Positions 33,776 to 42,901 are shown, numbered from the stretch's first letter. The stretch is 64,000 nucleotides of DNA from Nonomuraea indica (GCF_002850745.1 NZ_KZ559468.1:276491-340490), one strand, 5' to 3'. The notes: a model not told the origin generated them from the sequence alone. Program-made: numbers and translations.

Positions 33776-34560
33776 GTGCCCCCGCACGACCGCTCCCGCA
33801 CCAGAACCCTCGCGCTGACCGCCCTCTTCGGGCTGCTGGCCGCATTCCTCCTGCCGGCCACTCCCGCCGCCGCCTCGGCGGCGTTGCGCGAGCACGCCGC
33901 CGCGCGCGGCAAGTTCATCGGCACCGCACTGGCCACCGGCCCCCTCGCGAACGAGAGCGCCTACCGCGACCTCGCCGCCACCGAGTTCAACCAGATCACC
34001 GCCGAGAACGCCATGAAGTGGGACGCCACCGAGCCCAGCCAGGGCCGGTTCACCTTCGACGGCGCCGACGCCGTCGTCCGCTTCGCCGCCGCCAACGGCC
34101 AGCAGGTCCACGGCCACACCCTCGTCTGGCACAGCCAGACGCCCGGCTGGGTGCAGAGCCTCGGCGCCACCGCCATGCGCGCCGCCATGCGGGAGCACAT
34201 CGCGCAGGTCGTCGGCCGCTATGCCGCCGACCCCGCCGTCGTCTCCTGGGACGTCGTCAACGAGGTCTTCGACGACAGCGGCAACCTGCGCACCTCCTTC
34301 TGGTACAACACGCTCGTGTCACCGTCACCAACACCGGCGCCGCCGCGCTGAACGGCTGGACGGTCACCTTCACGCTGCCACCCGGCCACGCCGTCACCGG
34401 CTCCTGGAACGCCACCCTCAGCACCAGCGGGCAGACCGTCACCGCCCGCAACGCCCCCTACAACGCCGCCCTCCCGCCGGGCGGCGCCACCACGTTCGGC
34501 TTCCAGGCCGGCCGTCCCGGCGGCGACACGGCGACCCCGTCCGGCTACGCCTGCGGGTGA
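33776..34560 (+). pseudogene. GH10 endo-xylanase with internal deletion and frameshift, CBM2 tail
   Basis: From GTG at 33776 the frame encodes a signal peptide (about 1-34) and the first half of a secreted GH10 xylanase: AARGKFIGTALATG, ITAENAMKWDATEP, HGHTLVWHSQTPGWV and VVSWDVVNEVFDD with acid/base Glu163. At residue 180 (WYNTL, base about 34316) it runs into another frame and stops after PAPPR at 34351. The +1 frame from about 34317 to 34560 encodes the end of a CBM2 module (VTVTNTGAAALNGWTVTFTLP...). The second half of the barrel with the nucleophile Glu, the linker and the start of CBM2 are missing. The product cannot be active. A mis-assembly is the alternative. Confidence 0.85.
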
Positions 34561-34643
34561 AAAAATCCGCCTCCCGGGCGATGAGTTCGAGGCCGCCGCC
34601 GAGTCAGGACAGGTGACACCATCTCATCGCCTCGGGAGGCATC

Positions 34644-35021
34644 ATGAGAAGACCCGCCCTGGACGGCATGCTGCTCGCCAGCGCCGACCCCGAACGGCTG
34701 AGCCGCTGGTACGCCGCGGCCCTCGACCCGGAGGCCGACACCGTGGCCGGCGACTACCGGGTGTTCACGTTCGGCGGCTTCCACCTCATCGTCGACACCC
34801 GCTCCGACATCTCGGACAAGAACCCTGAGCCCGGCCGGTTCATCCTCAACTTCGACGTGGCGGACGCCCGCGCCGTGGTCGACCGGATGAACGGGCTGGG
34901 CGTGTCGTGGCTGGCGGAGCTGGAGGACCGTGACGGCAGCCTGTTCGCCACCGCGATCGACCCTGACGGCAACTACGTCCAGATCATCCAGCTCAGCGAG
35001 GAACACCGCGCGGCCATGTGA
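34644..35021 (+). CDS. VOC-family (glyoxalase-like) protein
   Basis: The 125-residue protein has the beta-alpha-beta pattern of the vicinal-oxygen-chelate fold: DGMLLASADPERLSRWYAAAL at the start and DRDGSLFATAIDPDGNYVQIIQ at the end. Family members include glyoxalases, dioxygenases and resistance proteins; the substrate is unknown. It is followed 12 bases later by a second VOC gene, and the two are probably co-transcribed. A possible ribosome site (gggagg) lies 7 bases before the ATG. Confidence 0.85.
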   Translation: MRRPALDGMLLASADPERLSRWYAAALDPEADTVAGDYRVFTFGGFHLIVDTRSDISDKNPEPGRFILNFDVADARAVVDRMNGLGVSWLAELEDRDGSLFATAIDPDGNYVQIIQLSEEHRAAM

Positions 35022-35033
35022 GAGGAGGCGACC

Positions 35034-35405
35034 ATGCTCGGTTCGGTCAAGGCGTACAGCGGCTTCTCCGTCGACGACATCGAGGCGGCCAGGGCGTTCT
35101 ACGAGCAGACGCTCGGCCTGACGGTGTCGGTGGCGAACGGCATGCTGACCCTGCACATCGCGGGCGGCCGGGACATCCTGGTCTACCCGAAGGACGACCA
35201 CGTGCCGGCCACGTACACCGTCCTCAACTTCCCGGTGGACGACATCGGCAAGGCGGTGGACGAGCTGGCGGCGCGCGGGGTGCGCTTCGAGCGCTACCCG
35301 CAGCTGGAGACGGACGAGCGGGGCATCTTCCACGGCGGCGGCCCGCTCATCGCCTGGTTCACCGACCCGGCGGGCAACGTCCTGTCGGTCCTGCAGGAGC
35401 CGTAG
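35034..35405 (+). CDS. VOC-family (glyoxalase-like) protein
   Basis: The 123-residue protein starts [20 protein letters not shown] and has [31 protein letters not shown] and [16 protein letters not shown], a typical small VOC fold. The ATG follows agaggag. It is the second gene of a VOC pair, distantly similar to its neighbour. These small proteins often work as dimers in detoxification or antibiotic binding; no specific role can be assigned. Confidence 0.87.
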   Translation: MLGSVKAYSGFSVDDIEAARAFYEQTLGLTVSVANGMLTLHIAGGRDILVYPKDDHVPATYTVLNFPVDDIGKAVDELAARGVRFERYPQLETDERGIFHGGGPLIAWFTDPAGNVLSVLQEP

Positions 35406-35485
35406 GAGACGGGGGCCGCCCGCCCCGCCCTCGCTCGCCCGCACGGCTGGGCCGGGCGGGGCGGGGCGGGGCGGGCGCCAGGCCG

Positions 35486-35728
35486 TCACGGACCGGCCGG
35501 CGGGTCCTCGGCGTAGCGCAGCAGGTCGCCCGGCTGGCACTCGAGCACCTCGCACAGCCGCGTCAGGGTGGAGAACCGGATGGCCTTGCCCTTGCCGGTC
35601 TTGAGGATCGACAGGTTGGCGATCGTCACCTCCACCCGGTGCGACAGCTCGGTCAGCGTCATGCCGCGCCGGGCGAGCAGCTCGTCGAGCCGGACCTCGA
35701 TCCGTCCGTTGAGTTCGCCCGGCGGCAC
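35486..35728 (-). CDS. Small XRE/YozG-like DNA-binding protein
   Basis: The 80-residue protein is one helix-turn-helix domain: LDELLARRGMTLTELSHRVEVTIANLSILKTGKGKAIRFSTLTRLCEVL, with the NLSxLKxGKxKAIRF core of the YozG/YdaS-like Cro family. These regulators usually sit after a DUF2975 membrane protein gene. Here the gene directly follows the stop of a short, apparently truncated membrane frame (TGAGTG). The start is GTG. Its target is unknown, perhaps its own operon. Confidence 0.88.
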   Translation of the reverse strand: MPPGELNGRIEVRLDELLARRGMTLTELSHRVEVTIANLSILKTGKGKAIRFSTLTRLCEVLECQPGDLLRYAEDPPAGP

Positions 35729-35902
35729 TCAGACGGTCCTTTCGAGCTCGTCCACCATGACCAGGCCACGCCCGACCACCTCGGCCACTACGAACGCCCC
35801 CACTCCCATCAGCGGGCCGGCGACCGGACTGACGGCGTCGCCGAGTGCCACCCTGGCATCGACGACCGTCATCCAGGCCGCGACGGCGAGGGTGAGGCTC
35901 AC
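35729..35902 (-). pseudogene. Remnant of a DUF2975-like membrane protein
   Basis: The minus-strand frame ending in TGA at 35729 reads VSLTLAVAAWMTVV, then GDAVSPVAGPLMGVGAFVVA and EVVGRGLVMVDELERTV. It has two hydrophobic segments and an end resembling the C-terminus of DUF2975 proteins (EVFxRGxxMxxDLExTV). No good start or ribosome site is present; GTG at 35902 gives 57 residues. The frame stays open upstream into the divergent FRG gene without coding character. It is probably the 3' end of the usual partner of the XRE gene, left after a deletion, though a small intact membrane protein is possible. Confidence 0.45.
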
Positions 35903-35979
35903 CGTAACATCGAAAATCGATAAAAGTACATCCGTGTTCGTGAGGTGTGGCCGTCCGTTGGAGGGGCATCGGTAGCGGC

Positions 35980-36870
35980 ATGGCGATCCGCACGGTGTCC
36001 TCCTGGAGGGAGCTCGACGACTCGATCAGCGAGGTCAGCGGGCTGCGCGGGCATCGCACCGGTGGCCGTTCCCACTCGACTGTGGTCTTCCGCGGCCGGG
36101 CCCGCCCCCCGTACGAGCTGCTCGCGGGGCTCGCGCGGCTGACCGGCGACTGCCGGGGCGTGGAGCGGCACCTCATCCGCAACTTCCGCAAGTACGCCCA
36201 CCGCCAGTCGCCCGGCCCGACCCTGTGGGACTGGCTCGCCCTCGGGCAGCACCACGGCCTGCCCACCCGGCTGATCGACTGGACGTTCTCGCCGCTCGTG
36301 GCGCTGCACTTCGCCACGGTCGCCTGGCCCGAGGAGGAGGCGATGCTCGTCGGCGTGGACTGCGCGGCCGTGCACCGGCGGCTCCCCGCGCCGCTGCGTG
36401 ACGTGCTCGAGGGGGAGGGGGCGCTGCTGTTCACCACCGAGATGCTGGGCCGGGCGGTGCCCGACCTGGACACGCTGGACGAGCTGGGCGCCGACGACCC
36501 GTTCCTCGTGTTCTTCGAGCCGCCGTCGCTGGACGAGCGGATCATCACCCAGTCGTCGGTGCTGTCGGCGCTGTCGGACGTGACCCGGCCGGTCGAGGAC
36601 TGGCTGGACAAGCACCCCGATCTGTGGTGGGCCTGGCGGGTGCCGCCCGAGGTCAAGGCCGAGGCGCGCGAGCGGCTGGACCAGGCCGGGATCACCGAGC
36701 GCGCGTTGATGCCCGGCCTCGACGGGCTGGCCGCCTGGCTGAGCCGCTACTACTCGCCCGGCTCCGCCTTCGGCTGGGACGAGGACGACCCCGCCACCAC
36801 CCGGATGGCGGACCAGGCGCCGCCGGACGAACCCGCGACCCCCGGTTCCGTCCGCGACGACGCCCCCTGA
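35980..36870 (+). CDS. FRG-domain protein of unknown function
   Basis: The 296-residue protein opens MAIRTVSSWRELDDSI and carries the FRG motif at Phe37-Arg40 (VVFRGRARPPYELLAGLAR), then WLALGQHHGLPTRLIDWTFSPLVALHFA, the second conserved FRG block, and PSLDERIITQSSVLS. FRG domains are found in many bacterial proteins, often on mobile or defence-linked DNA; no biochemical role is settled. I chose the ATG at 35980, 13 bases after GGAGGGG; GTG at 35947 is an alternative. There are no partner genes beside it. Confidence 0.85.
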   Translation: MAIRTVSSWRELDDSISEVSGLRGHRTGGRSHSTVVFRGRARPPYELLAGLARLTGDCRGVERHLIRNFRKYAHRQSPGPTLWDWLALGQHHGLPTRLIDWTFSPLVALHFATVAWPEEEAMLVGVDCAAVHRRLPAPLRDVLEGEGALLFTTEMLGRAVPDLDTLDELGADDPFLVFFEPPSLDERIITQSSVLSALSDVTRPVEDWLDKHPDLWWAWRVPPEVKAEARERLDQAGITERALMPGLDGLAAWLSRYYSPGSAFGWDEDDPATTRMADQAPPDEPATPGSVRDDAP

Positions 36871-36907
36871 GCCCGGCCGCCGGCTCGGCCCGGCCGCGGG
36901 GCGGGTG

Positions 36908-37930
36908 TCACCGGGCGGCGGGGGGTGGAGCGGTGCTGCCGCGCGGCACCAGGCGGGCCGCCGGCTCCTCGGAGCCCGCAGCCTCCTCCCCGGCGATCAG
37001 CGACAGCAGGGTGCGCGCCGCCCGGGCGCCGTAGGCGGGGATGTCGCGGGTCAGCGCGCTGAGCGCCGGCCGGACGACCTGCGAGAGCGGCGAGTCGTCC
37101 CAGGCCACGATCGACAGGTCGCCGGGCACGTCGAGTCGCAGCTCGCGGGCCGCCGACATCCCGGCGACGGCCATGATGTCGTTGTCGTACACGATCGCCG
37201 TCGGGCGGCCGGGCGCGCTCACCAGGCGGCGGGTGGCCCGCGCCCCCTCCGCGCCGGTGTAGTCGGTGTGCATGACGGCGTGCCAGTCCGTCCCCAGCTC
37301 AGCGCAGGCGGCGCTGAACGCCCGGTCACGCAGCACCGTGTGCACCAGCTCGGGGAGGCCGGCCACCCGCGCGATCCTGCGGTGCCCGAGCGCCGTCAGG
37401 TACTCGACGGTCTCGCGCACGGGCGCGGCGTCGTCGGACCACACCGCCGCCAGCGGTCCCGACTCCGACGGATGGCCGATCACCACCGCCGGCAGCCCGA
37501 GCTCCCGCAGCGCGGCGACACGGGGGTCGGCGAAGCGGAGGTCCACCAGGATCACGCCGTCCACCCGGCCCTCGCCGGACCAGCGGCGGTAGACCTCCAG
37601 CTCCTCCTCCGGCGTGCTCGCCACCTGCAGCATCAGCGCGTACGAGCGCCCGGACAGCTCGCCCTCGATGCCGCTGATCAGCTCCATGAAGAACGGCTCG
37701 ACGCCCAGGATGCGGGCGGGCCGGCACAGCGTCAGGCCGACCGAGAGGGCGCGTGCCCGGCTGAGCGCCCGGGCCGCGCTGTTGGGCCGCCAGCCGATCT
37801 CCTCCGCGATGGCCTTGATCGCCGCCCGCTTGGCGGCCGACACGCCGGGCCGGTCGTTGAGGGCGTACGATACGGCCACCTTGGAGACTCCCGCGCGCCG
37901 CGCGATGTCGGCGATCGTCGGACGCTTCAC
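36908..37930 (-). CDS. LacI-family transcriptional repressor
   Basis: The 340-residue protein begins VKRPTIADIARRAGVSKVAVSYALNDRPGVS, the LacI helix-turn-helix and hinge. The effector domain has GVEPFFMELISGIEGEL, DGVILVDLRF and IVYDNDIMAVAGM. GTG at 37930 matches usual family N-termini; ATG at 37960 would add ten residues. It is divergent from the transporter operon starting at 38262. The operator TGGGAGCGCTCTCA between them is close to the CebR box, so the effector is probably a cello- or related oligosaccharide. Confidence 0.92.
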   Translation of the reverse strand: MKRPTIADIARRAGVSKVAVSYALNDRPGVSAAKRAAIKAIAEEIGWRPNSAARALSRARALSVGLTLCRPARILGVEPFFMELISGIEGELSGRSYALMLQVASTPEEELEVYRRWSGEGRVDGVILVDLRFADPRVAALRELGLPAVVIGHPSESGPLAAVWSDDAAPVRETVEYLTALGHRRIARVAGLPELVHTVLRDRAFSAACAELGTDWHAVMHTDYTGAEGARATRRLVSAPGRPTAIVYDNDIMAVAGMSAARELRLDVPGDLSIVAWDDSPLSQVVRPALSALTRDIPAYGARAARTLLSLIAGEEAAGSEEPAARLVPRGSTAPPPAAR

Positions 37931-38062
37931 CGAGCCCCCCAGGGTGAACCGGTTAGCCATCTGTGCAGACGAACCATACTCCCGCCACGCCCCGATGGCA
38001 CGGGTGCGGTCGCGATGTCTCTCCTGATGTCGTTCGACGGGATTTCGACCTCATCACAACTC

Positions 38063-38091
38063 TTGACTGAGCGAGCGTGCGATTTTACGGT
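38063..38091 (+). promoter_or_regulatory. Promoter of the Dpp-family transporter operon
   Basis: TTGACT (38063-38068) and TACGGT (38086-38091) are spaced by 17 bases, a good housekeeping sigma promoter. Transcription would start near 38098, just before the operator. The remainder of the gap 37931-38261 shows an AACCGGTT palindrome at 37947-37954 and no gene. Confidence 0.6.
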
Positions 38092-38112
38092 CGCGTTGCT
38101 TACCCGGTTCAG

Positions 38113-38126
38113 TGGGAGCGCTCTCA
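38113..38126. promoter_or_regulatory. CebR-like operator
   Basis: TGGGAGCGCTCTCA differs by one base from the palindromic CebR box TGGGAGCGCTCCCA of Streptomyces. It lies about 15 bases downstream of the predicted transcription start, where a bound repressor would block elongation. The likely ligand is the LacI protein at 36908-37930. Confidence 0.7.
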
Positions 38127-38261
38127 CAGCGGGCCTGCCACCTGCGTGCGCGCGCAGGCCGAGACGGCCGCTGACCGGTCCACACGGCGTCCCCACGGGC
38201 CGCCACCTCGGGGCTGTGACAGACGGTCGAGCCTCCGCCGCGGCGGGGGAAGGAGAGACAG

Positions 38262-40010
38262 ATGCGAAAGCGGGCGCGGATCCTCGTTCCGCTCCTGGCG
38301 GCGGCCCTGGCCGCCGCCGCCTGTTCCGGTGGCGGCGCCACCCCGCCCTCCCAGGGCGCCGGCCCGCCCCCCGGCAACCCGGGCAACCCCGGCTCGCTGC
38401 CCCGCAACGAGACCCTCTACACCACCGGCACCCAGTGGGGCCCGCCCGCCCACTTCAACCCCATCCGCGAGGGCGACCACGCCACCGGCACCAAGGGCCT
38501 GGTCTACGAGACGCTCTTCCACTACGACCCCAACACCGCCAAACTCGTCCCCTGGCTCGCCGAGAGCGGCTCCTGGACCAGCGACACCGTCTACGAGGCC
38601 AAGATCCGTTCCGGGGTCACCTGGTCCGACGGCAAGCCGCTCACCGCCAAGGACGTGGCCTTCTCCTACGGCCTGGGCAAGATCGAGACGATCTCGTTCC
38701 ACAACCTGTACGACTGGCTGAAGAGCGTGGAGGCCGTCGACGACAGGACGGTGCGGTTCACCTTCTCCAAGGCCAACTACCAGGAGTGGGACTTCAACCT
38801 CTACAGCCGCGTCATCGTGCCCGAGCACATCTGGGCCGGCCGGTCGGAGGAGGAGGTGCTCAACGGCGCCAACGACAAGCCCGTCGGCTCCGGCGCCTAC
38901 GCCTACCAGAGCCACGACCAGGACCGGGTCGTCTACGTCAGGCGCGACGACTGGTGGGGCAGGAGCGCCCTCGGCAAGGAGCCCAGGCCGCGCTACATCG
39001 TGGACGTCGCCACCCCCAGCAACGAGGTGGCCATGGGCATGCTGCTGCAGAAGGGCCTGGACCTGAGCAACAACTTCCTGCCCGGCGTCGCCAACCTGGT
39101 CAAGGGCAACTTCGGCATCACCACCTTCTACGACCAGCCGCCGTACATGCTCTCGGCCAACACCGCCTGGCTGGTGCCCAACACCACCAGGAAGCCGATG
39201 GACGACCCGGCCTTCCGCAGGGCGCTGGCCGCCTCCGTCGACACCAAGAAGATCGTCGAAGGCGTGTACGGCAACCTCGTCAAGGTCGCCAGCCCCACCG
39301 GCCTGCTGCCGCAGTGGGACCAGTTCGTCGACCAGTCCGTGGTGGGCGCCGCCGGCTTCGCCTTCGACACCGCCAAGGCGCGCAGGACGCTGGCCGACGC
39401 CGGCTACCGCGACCGCGACGGCGACGGCCTGGTGGAGAACAAGGACGGCTCCAAGATCAAGCTGACGCTGATCGTGCCGACCGGCTGGACCGACTGGATG
39501 GAGGCCGCCCGCACCATCGCCACCAGCGCCAAGGCCGCCGGCATCGACGTCACCCCGGACTTCCCCGACTTCAACGCCCTGGTCGAGAAGCGGAGCAAGG
39601 GCGACTTCGACCTGCTCGTCAACAACGAGCGCCAGCTCTCCAACACCCCCTGGACGTACTACGACTACGTCTTCCAGCTCCCCGTCAACAAGACGCAGAA
39701 CACCGTCAACTTCGGCCGCTACGAGAACCAGCGCGCCTGGAAGCTGGTGCAGCAGCTCAACCAGGTCCGCACCGACGACGTCGCCGGCATGAAGACCGTC
39801 ATCTCGCAGATCCAGCGGATCCACCTCGACGAGATGCCGATCATCCCGCTCTGGTACAACGGCCTGTGGGCCCAGTCGAGCGTCGCCACCTGGAAGAACT
39901 GGCCGTCCGCCGCGCAGGGCGCCCCCAAGTCCGCGCCCGTGCTGTGGCGCCACTGGCTGGAGCTGGGCGGGTTCGAGACGCTCACGCAGATCCAGCCGGC
40001 CGGTTCCTGA
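38262..40010 (+). CDS. Family 5 solute-binding lipoprotein (oligosaccharide rather than peptide?)
   Basis: The 582-residue protein has a lipobox with Cys21 (AAAAC) and a DppA-type fold. NETLYTTGTQWGPPAHFNPI near residue 48 resembles binding proteins of this family that take cello- or manno-oligosaccharides in Thermotoga (recalled). YEAKIRSGVTWSDGKPLTAKDVAFS is the usual family 5 block. It is the receptor for the four genes downstream. Annotation by family alone would say peptide; the LacI regulator and CebR-like operator favour a sugar. The ATG follows aaggaga. Confidence 0.88.
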   Translation: MRKRARILVPLLAAALAAAACSGGGATPPSQGAGPPPGNPGNPGSLPRNETLYTTGTQWGPPAHFNPIREGDHATGTKGLVYETLFHYDPNTAKLVPWLAESGSWTSDTVYEAKIRSGVTWSDGKPLTAKDVAFSYGLGKIETISFHNLYDWLKSVEAVDDRTVRFTFSKANYQEWDFNLYSRVIVPEHIWAGRSEEEVLNGANDKPVGSGAYAYQSHDQDRVVYVRRDDWWGRSALGKEPRPRYIVDVATPSNEVAMGMLLQKGLDLSNNFLPGVANLVKGNFGITTFYDQPPYMLSANTAWLVPNTTRKPMDDPAFRRALAASVDTKKIVEGVYGNLVKVASPTGLLPQWDQFVDQSVVGAAGFAFDTAKARRTLADAGYRDRDGDGLVENKDGSKIKLTLIVPTGWTDWMEAARTIATSAKAAGIDVTPDFPDFNALVEKRSKGDFDLLVNNERQLSNTPWTYYDYVFQLPVNKTQNTVNFGRYENQRAWKLVQQLNQVRTDDVAGMKTVISQIQRIHLDEMPIIPLWYNGLWAQSSVATWKNWPSAAQGAPKSAPVLWRHWLELGGFETLTQIQPAGS

Positions 40011-40080
40011 CCGGCCCGACGGACCGGCCCGATGTGAACGGCCCTCTCCACCGCGGGGGAGAGGGCCTGGAGAGGCTCAC

Positions 40081-41076
40081 GTGCGCCACTACTTCGGCAG
40101 GAAACTCCTCGTCTACGCGCTGACCTTCGTGGTCGCCGTCACCGTCAACTGGATGATCCCGCGCTTCATGCCGGGCGACCCGGTGGCCGGCATGCTGGCC
40201 AGGACCGGCGTGTCGCAGCCCGCGGCCGTCGAGGCGATGCGCGTCTACTACACCGACCTGTTCGGCTTCGACCGCCCGCTGTGGGAGCAGTACGCCGGCT
40301 TCTGGGCGACCCTGCTGCGCGGCGACTTCGGCATCAGCATCTGGCTGTTCCCCACCCCGGTCAGCACGGTCATCCTGCGGGCGGTGCCGTACACGCTGGC
40401 GCTGATGATCCCGGCGGTGCTGCTGAGCTGGTGGGCGGGCAACCGGCTCGGCGCCTACGCGGCGCGGCGCAGGCTGCTCGACAACACCGTCCTGCCGGTC
40501 GGCTACGTGCTGACGGCCATGCCGTACATGTGGCTGGCCGTGCTGCTCGCCTGGGGGCTCGGGGTGGTGGCGGGCTGGTTCCCGGTGGCCGGCGGCTACG
40601 CCTTCTCGCTCCAGCCGGCGCTGACCGGAGAGTTCCTGCTGAGCCTGCTGCACCACTGGGTGCTGCCGTTCCTGTCGCTGTTTCTCGTGGCGCTCGGCGG
40701 CTGGGCCATCGGCATGCGCAATATGATCATCTATGAGCTGGAGTCCGACTACGCCACCTACCTGGCCGCGCTCGGCGCGCCGTCCCGGCTGATCCGCCGC
40801 TACGCCTTCCGCAACGCGGTGCTGCCGCAGATCACCGGGCTCGCGCTCCAGCTCGGCGTGCTGGTGGCGGGCGCGCTCGTCACCGAGATCGTCTTCTCCT
40901 ACCCGGGGCTGGGCAGCCTGATTCTCAAGGCCATCCAGAACCAGGACTTCTTCCTGCTGCAGGGCACGTTCATGTTCATCGTGGTCGGCGTGCTCGTGGC
41001 CAACTTCGTCATCGACCTCGTCTACGTCGTGGTCGATCCCCGCACGCGAGCCGGAATGGCGGGTGCCCAGGCATGA
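40081..41076 (+). CDS. ABC transporter permease, DppB type
   Basis: The 331-residue protein has about six membrane helices. The start VRHYFGRKLLVYALTFVVAVTVNWMIPRFMPGDP is typical of DppB, and the loop YATYLAALGAPSRLIRRYAFRNAVLP is the ATPase-contact EAA motif. It pairs with the DppC-type protein, whose ATG overlaps its stop (ATGA). The GTG start follows the binding protein by 70 bases; the gap carries a small GC-rich inverted stretch. Confidence 0.92.
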   Translation: MRHYFGRKLLVYALTFVVAVTVNWMIPRFMPGDPVAGMLARTGVSQPAAVEAMRVYYTDLFGFDRPLWEQYAGFWATLLRGDFGISIWLFPTPVSTVILRAVPYTLALMIPAVLLSWWAGNRLGAYAARRRLLDNTVLPVGYVLTAMPYMWLAVLLAWGLGVVAGWFPVAGGYAFSLQPALTGEFLLSLLHHWVLPFLSLFLVALGGWAIGMRNMIIYELESDYATYLAALGAPSRLIRRYAFRNAVLPQITGLALQLGVLVAGALVTEIVFSYPGLGSLILKAIQNQDFFLLQGTFMFIVVGVLVANFVIDLVYVVVDPRTRAGMAGAQA

Positions 41077-41963
41077 CGACGACCCCCCTCACCGAGGGAC
41101 GCGCCGGGACCCGGGTGGTCCGGCGGGAGGCGCTGCACTTCGCGGTGCGCAACGGCAAGCTGGTCACCGGCCTCGGCCTGGTGCTGGTCCTGCTGCTGAC
41201 CGGCCTGCTCGGCCCGCTCGTCCTCGGCGTCGCGGCGCCCAACGAGTACGTCGCCGCCCCCATGCTGCCGCCGTCGGCCGAGCACTGGTTCGGCACGACG
41301 ACGTTCGGCCAGGACGTCTTCACTCAGTTCGTGTACGGCCTGCGCACCACGTTCGCCGCCGGCGCGCTCGGCGGCGGCATCGCGGCCGTGATCGCGATGG
41401 TGGTCGGGTTCACCGCCGGCTACCGGGGCGGCCTGGTGGACGAGGCGCTGAACATGCTCACCAACGTCGTCCTGGTCATCCCGACCCTGGCGGTGCTGCT
41501 CATCATCAACGCCTACCTCGGCATCCGCAGCGTCGCCGTGCAGGCGCTGTTCATCGGCCTGACCTCCTGGCCGTGGGCGGCACGGGCGATCCGGGCGCAG
41601 ACGTTCTCGCTGCGCGGCCGGGACTTCGTGGACCTGGCCAGGCTCAGCGGCCTGTCCACGCCGCGCATCATCGCGCGGGAGATCGCGCCCAACATGAGCT
41701 CCTACCTGTTCATGACGTTCATCCTGCTGTTCGGCGGATCGGTGCTCATCGCCTCGTCGCTCGACTTCATCGGGCTCGGTCCCACCGAGGGCGTCTCGCT
41801 CGGGCTGATGCTCCAGAACGCGACGCAGTGGAGCGCGCTGCAACTCGGCCTGTGGTGGTGGTTCGTGCCGCCCGGCCTGGCGATCACCGCGATCGTGGGC
41901 GCCCTCTACGTCGCCAACGTCGGGCTCGACGAGGTCTTCAACCCGAAACTGAGGATCACATGA
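41073..41963 (+). CDS. ABC transporter permease, DppC type
   Basis: The 296-residue protein has an N-terminal helix, PPSAEHWFGTTTFGQDVFTQFVYGLRTTF (the DppC-type HxxGTDxxGRD-like segment), and the EAA loop DFVDLARLSGLSTPRIIAREIAPNM. About six helices are visible. It is coupled by 4-base overlaps to the genes on both sides. With the DppB-type partner it forms the import channel. Confidence 0.92.
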   Translation: MTTTPLTEGRAGTRVVRREALHFAVRNGKLVTGLGLVLVLLLTGLLGPLVLGVAAPNEYVAAPMLPPSAEHWFGTTTFGQDVFTQFVYGLRTTFAAGALGGGIAAVIAMVVGFTAGYRGGLVDEALNMLTNVVLVIPTLAVLLIINAYLGIRSVAVQALFIGLTSWPWAARAIRAQTFSLRGRDFVDLARLSGLSTPRIIAREIAPNMSSYLFMTFILLFGGSVLIASSLDFIGLGPTEGVSLGLMLQNATQWSALQLGLWWWFVPPGLAITAIVGALYVANVGLDEVFNPKLRIT

Positions 41964-42901
41964 CGCTCACCGTCACCGACCTGCGGGTCTCCTACCGCAC
42001 CCTCGGAGGCGAGGTGAAGGCGCTCGACGGCGTGTCGTTCGGCGTTCGCGACGGCGAGATCCTCGGCCTCGCCGGCGAGTCCGGGTGTGGTAAGACGACG
42101 CTCGGCAAGAGCCTCATCCGCCTGGACGGGCGGATGAGGCACGTCGGCGGCACCGTCGAGCTGGACGGGCGCGAGCTGCCCATCGCCGACGACCGGCGGA
42201 TGAACGCGTTCCGCTTCCACGAGGTGTCGCTCGTCCCGCAGTACGCGATGAGCGCGCTCAACCCCACCCGCCGCATCGGCCGGATGGTCGCCGAGCTGCT
42301 GAAGTCACGCGGCGTCCGTCTCGACCGGGACAAGCTGGAACGCCGGCTGGACCTCGTCGGGCTGCCCCGTGAGGTGCTGGACCGCTACCCCCTCGAACTG
42401 TCCGGCGGCATGAAGCAGCGCATGGTCATGGTCGTCTCGACGCTGCTCGACCCGTCGCTCCTCGTCGCCGACGAGATCACCTCAGCGCTCGACGTGTCCA
42501 CCCAGAAGGCGGTCGCCCGGGCCCTGCTCGGCTTCCGCGACAGCGGCTTCGTCAAGAGCATGCTCTTCATCACCCACGACCTGGCGCTCACCTCCCACAT
42601 CGCCGACACGATCATGGTGATGTACGCGGGCCGGCTCACCGAGAAGGCGCCCGCCGACGTCATGGTCAAGGCGCCCCGCCACCCGTACACCCGCATGCTG
42701 ATCAACTCGCTGCCCGAGGTCGGCGTCCGGCACGCCGAGCGGCCGCTGTCCGGCATCGCCGGCAGCCCGCCCTCCCTGCTGGACCCGCCGCCCGGCTGCC
42801 GGTTCCGCGACCGCTGCCCGCTCGCCGACGAGGGATGCGCCGAGGACCCGCCGGTGACCGAGACCGAGCCCGACCACTTCGTCGCCTGCTGGAAGGCCTG
42901 A
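41960..42901 (+). CDS. ABC transporter ATPase, DppD type
   Basis: The 313-residue protein has GESGCGKTT (about 37-45), LSGGMKQRMVMVVSTLLDPSLLVADEITSALD, and the C-terminal oligopeptide-type domain with the cysteines of PGCRFRDRCPLADEGC, which in DppD/OppF bind a 4Fe-4S cluster. The Walker B region reads ADEITSALD, with isoleucine-threonine in place of the usual PT. The ATG overlaps the previous stop (ATGA), and its own TGA overlaps the next ATG. Confidence 0.93.
   Translation: MTLTVTDLRVSYRTLGGEVKALDGVSFGVRDGEILGLAGESGCGKTTLGKSLIRLDGRMRHVGGTVELDGRELPIADDRRMNAFRFHEVSLVPQYAMSALNPTRRIGRMVAELLKSRGVRLDRDKLERRLDLVGLPREVLDRYPLELSGGMKQRMVMVVSTLLDPSLLVADEITSALDVSTQKAVARALLGFRDSGFVKSMLFITHDLALTSHIADTIMVMYAGRLTEKAPADVMVKAPRHPYTRMLINSLPEVGVRHAERPLSGIAGSPPSLLDPPPGCRFRDRCPLADEGCAEDPPVTETEPDHFVACWKA

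Noticed and set aside
33688..34560. The full-length frame covering the xylanase region as one intact gene.
   Set aside because: Before about 34317 this frame gives Arg-rich nonsense. Only its end encodes CBM2, and the xylanase reads in another frame.
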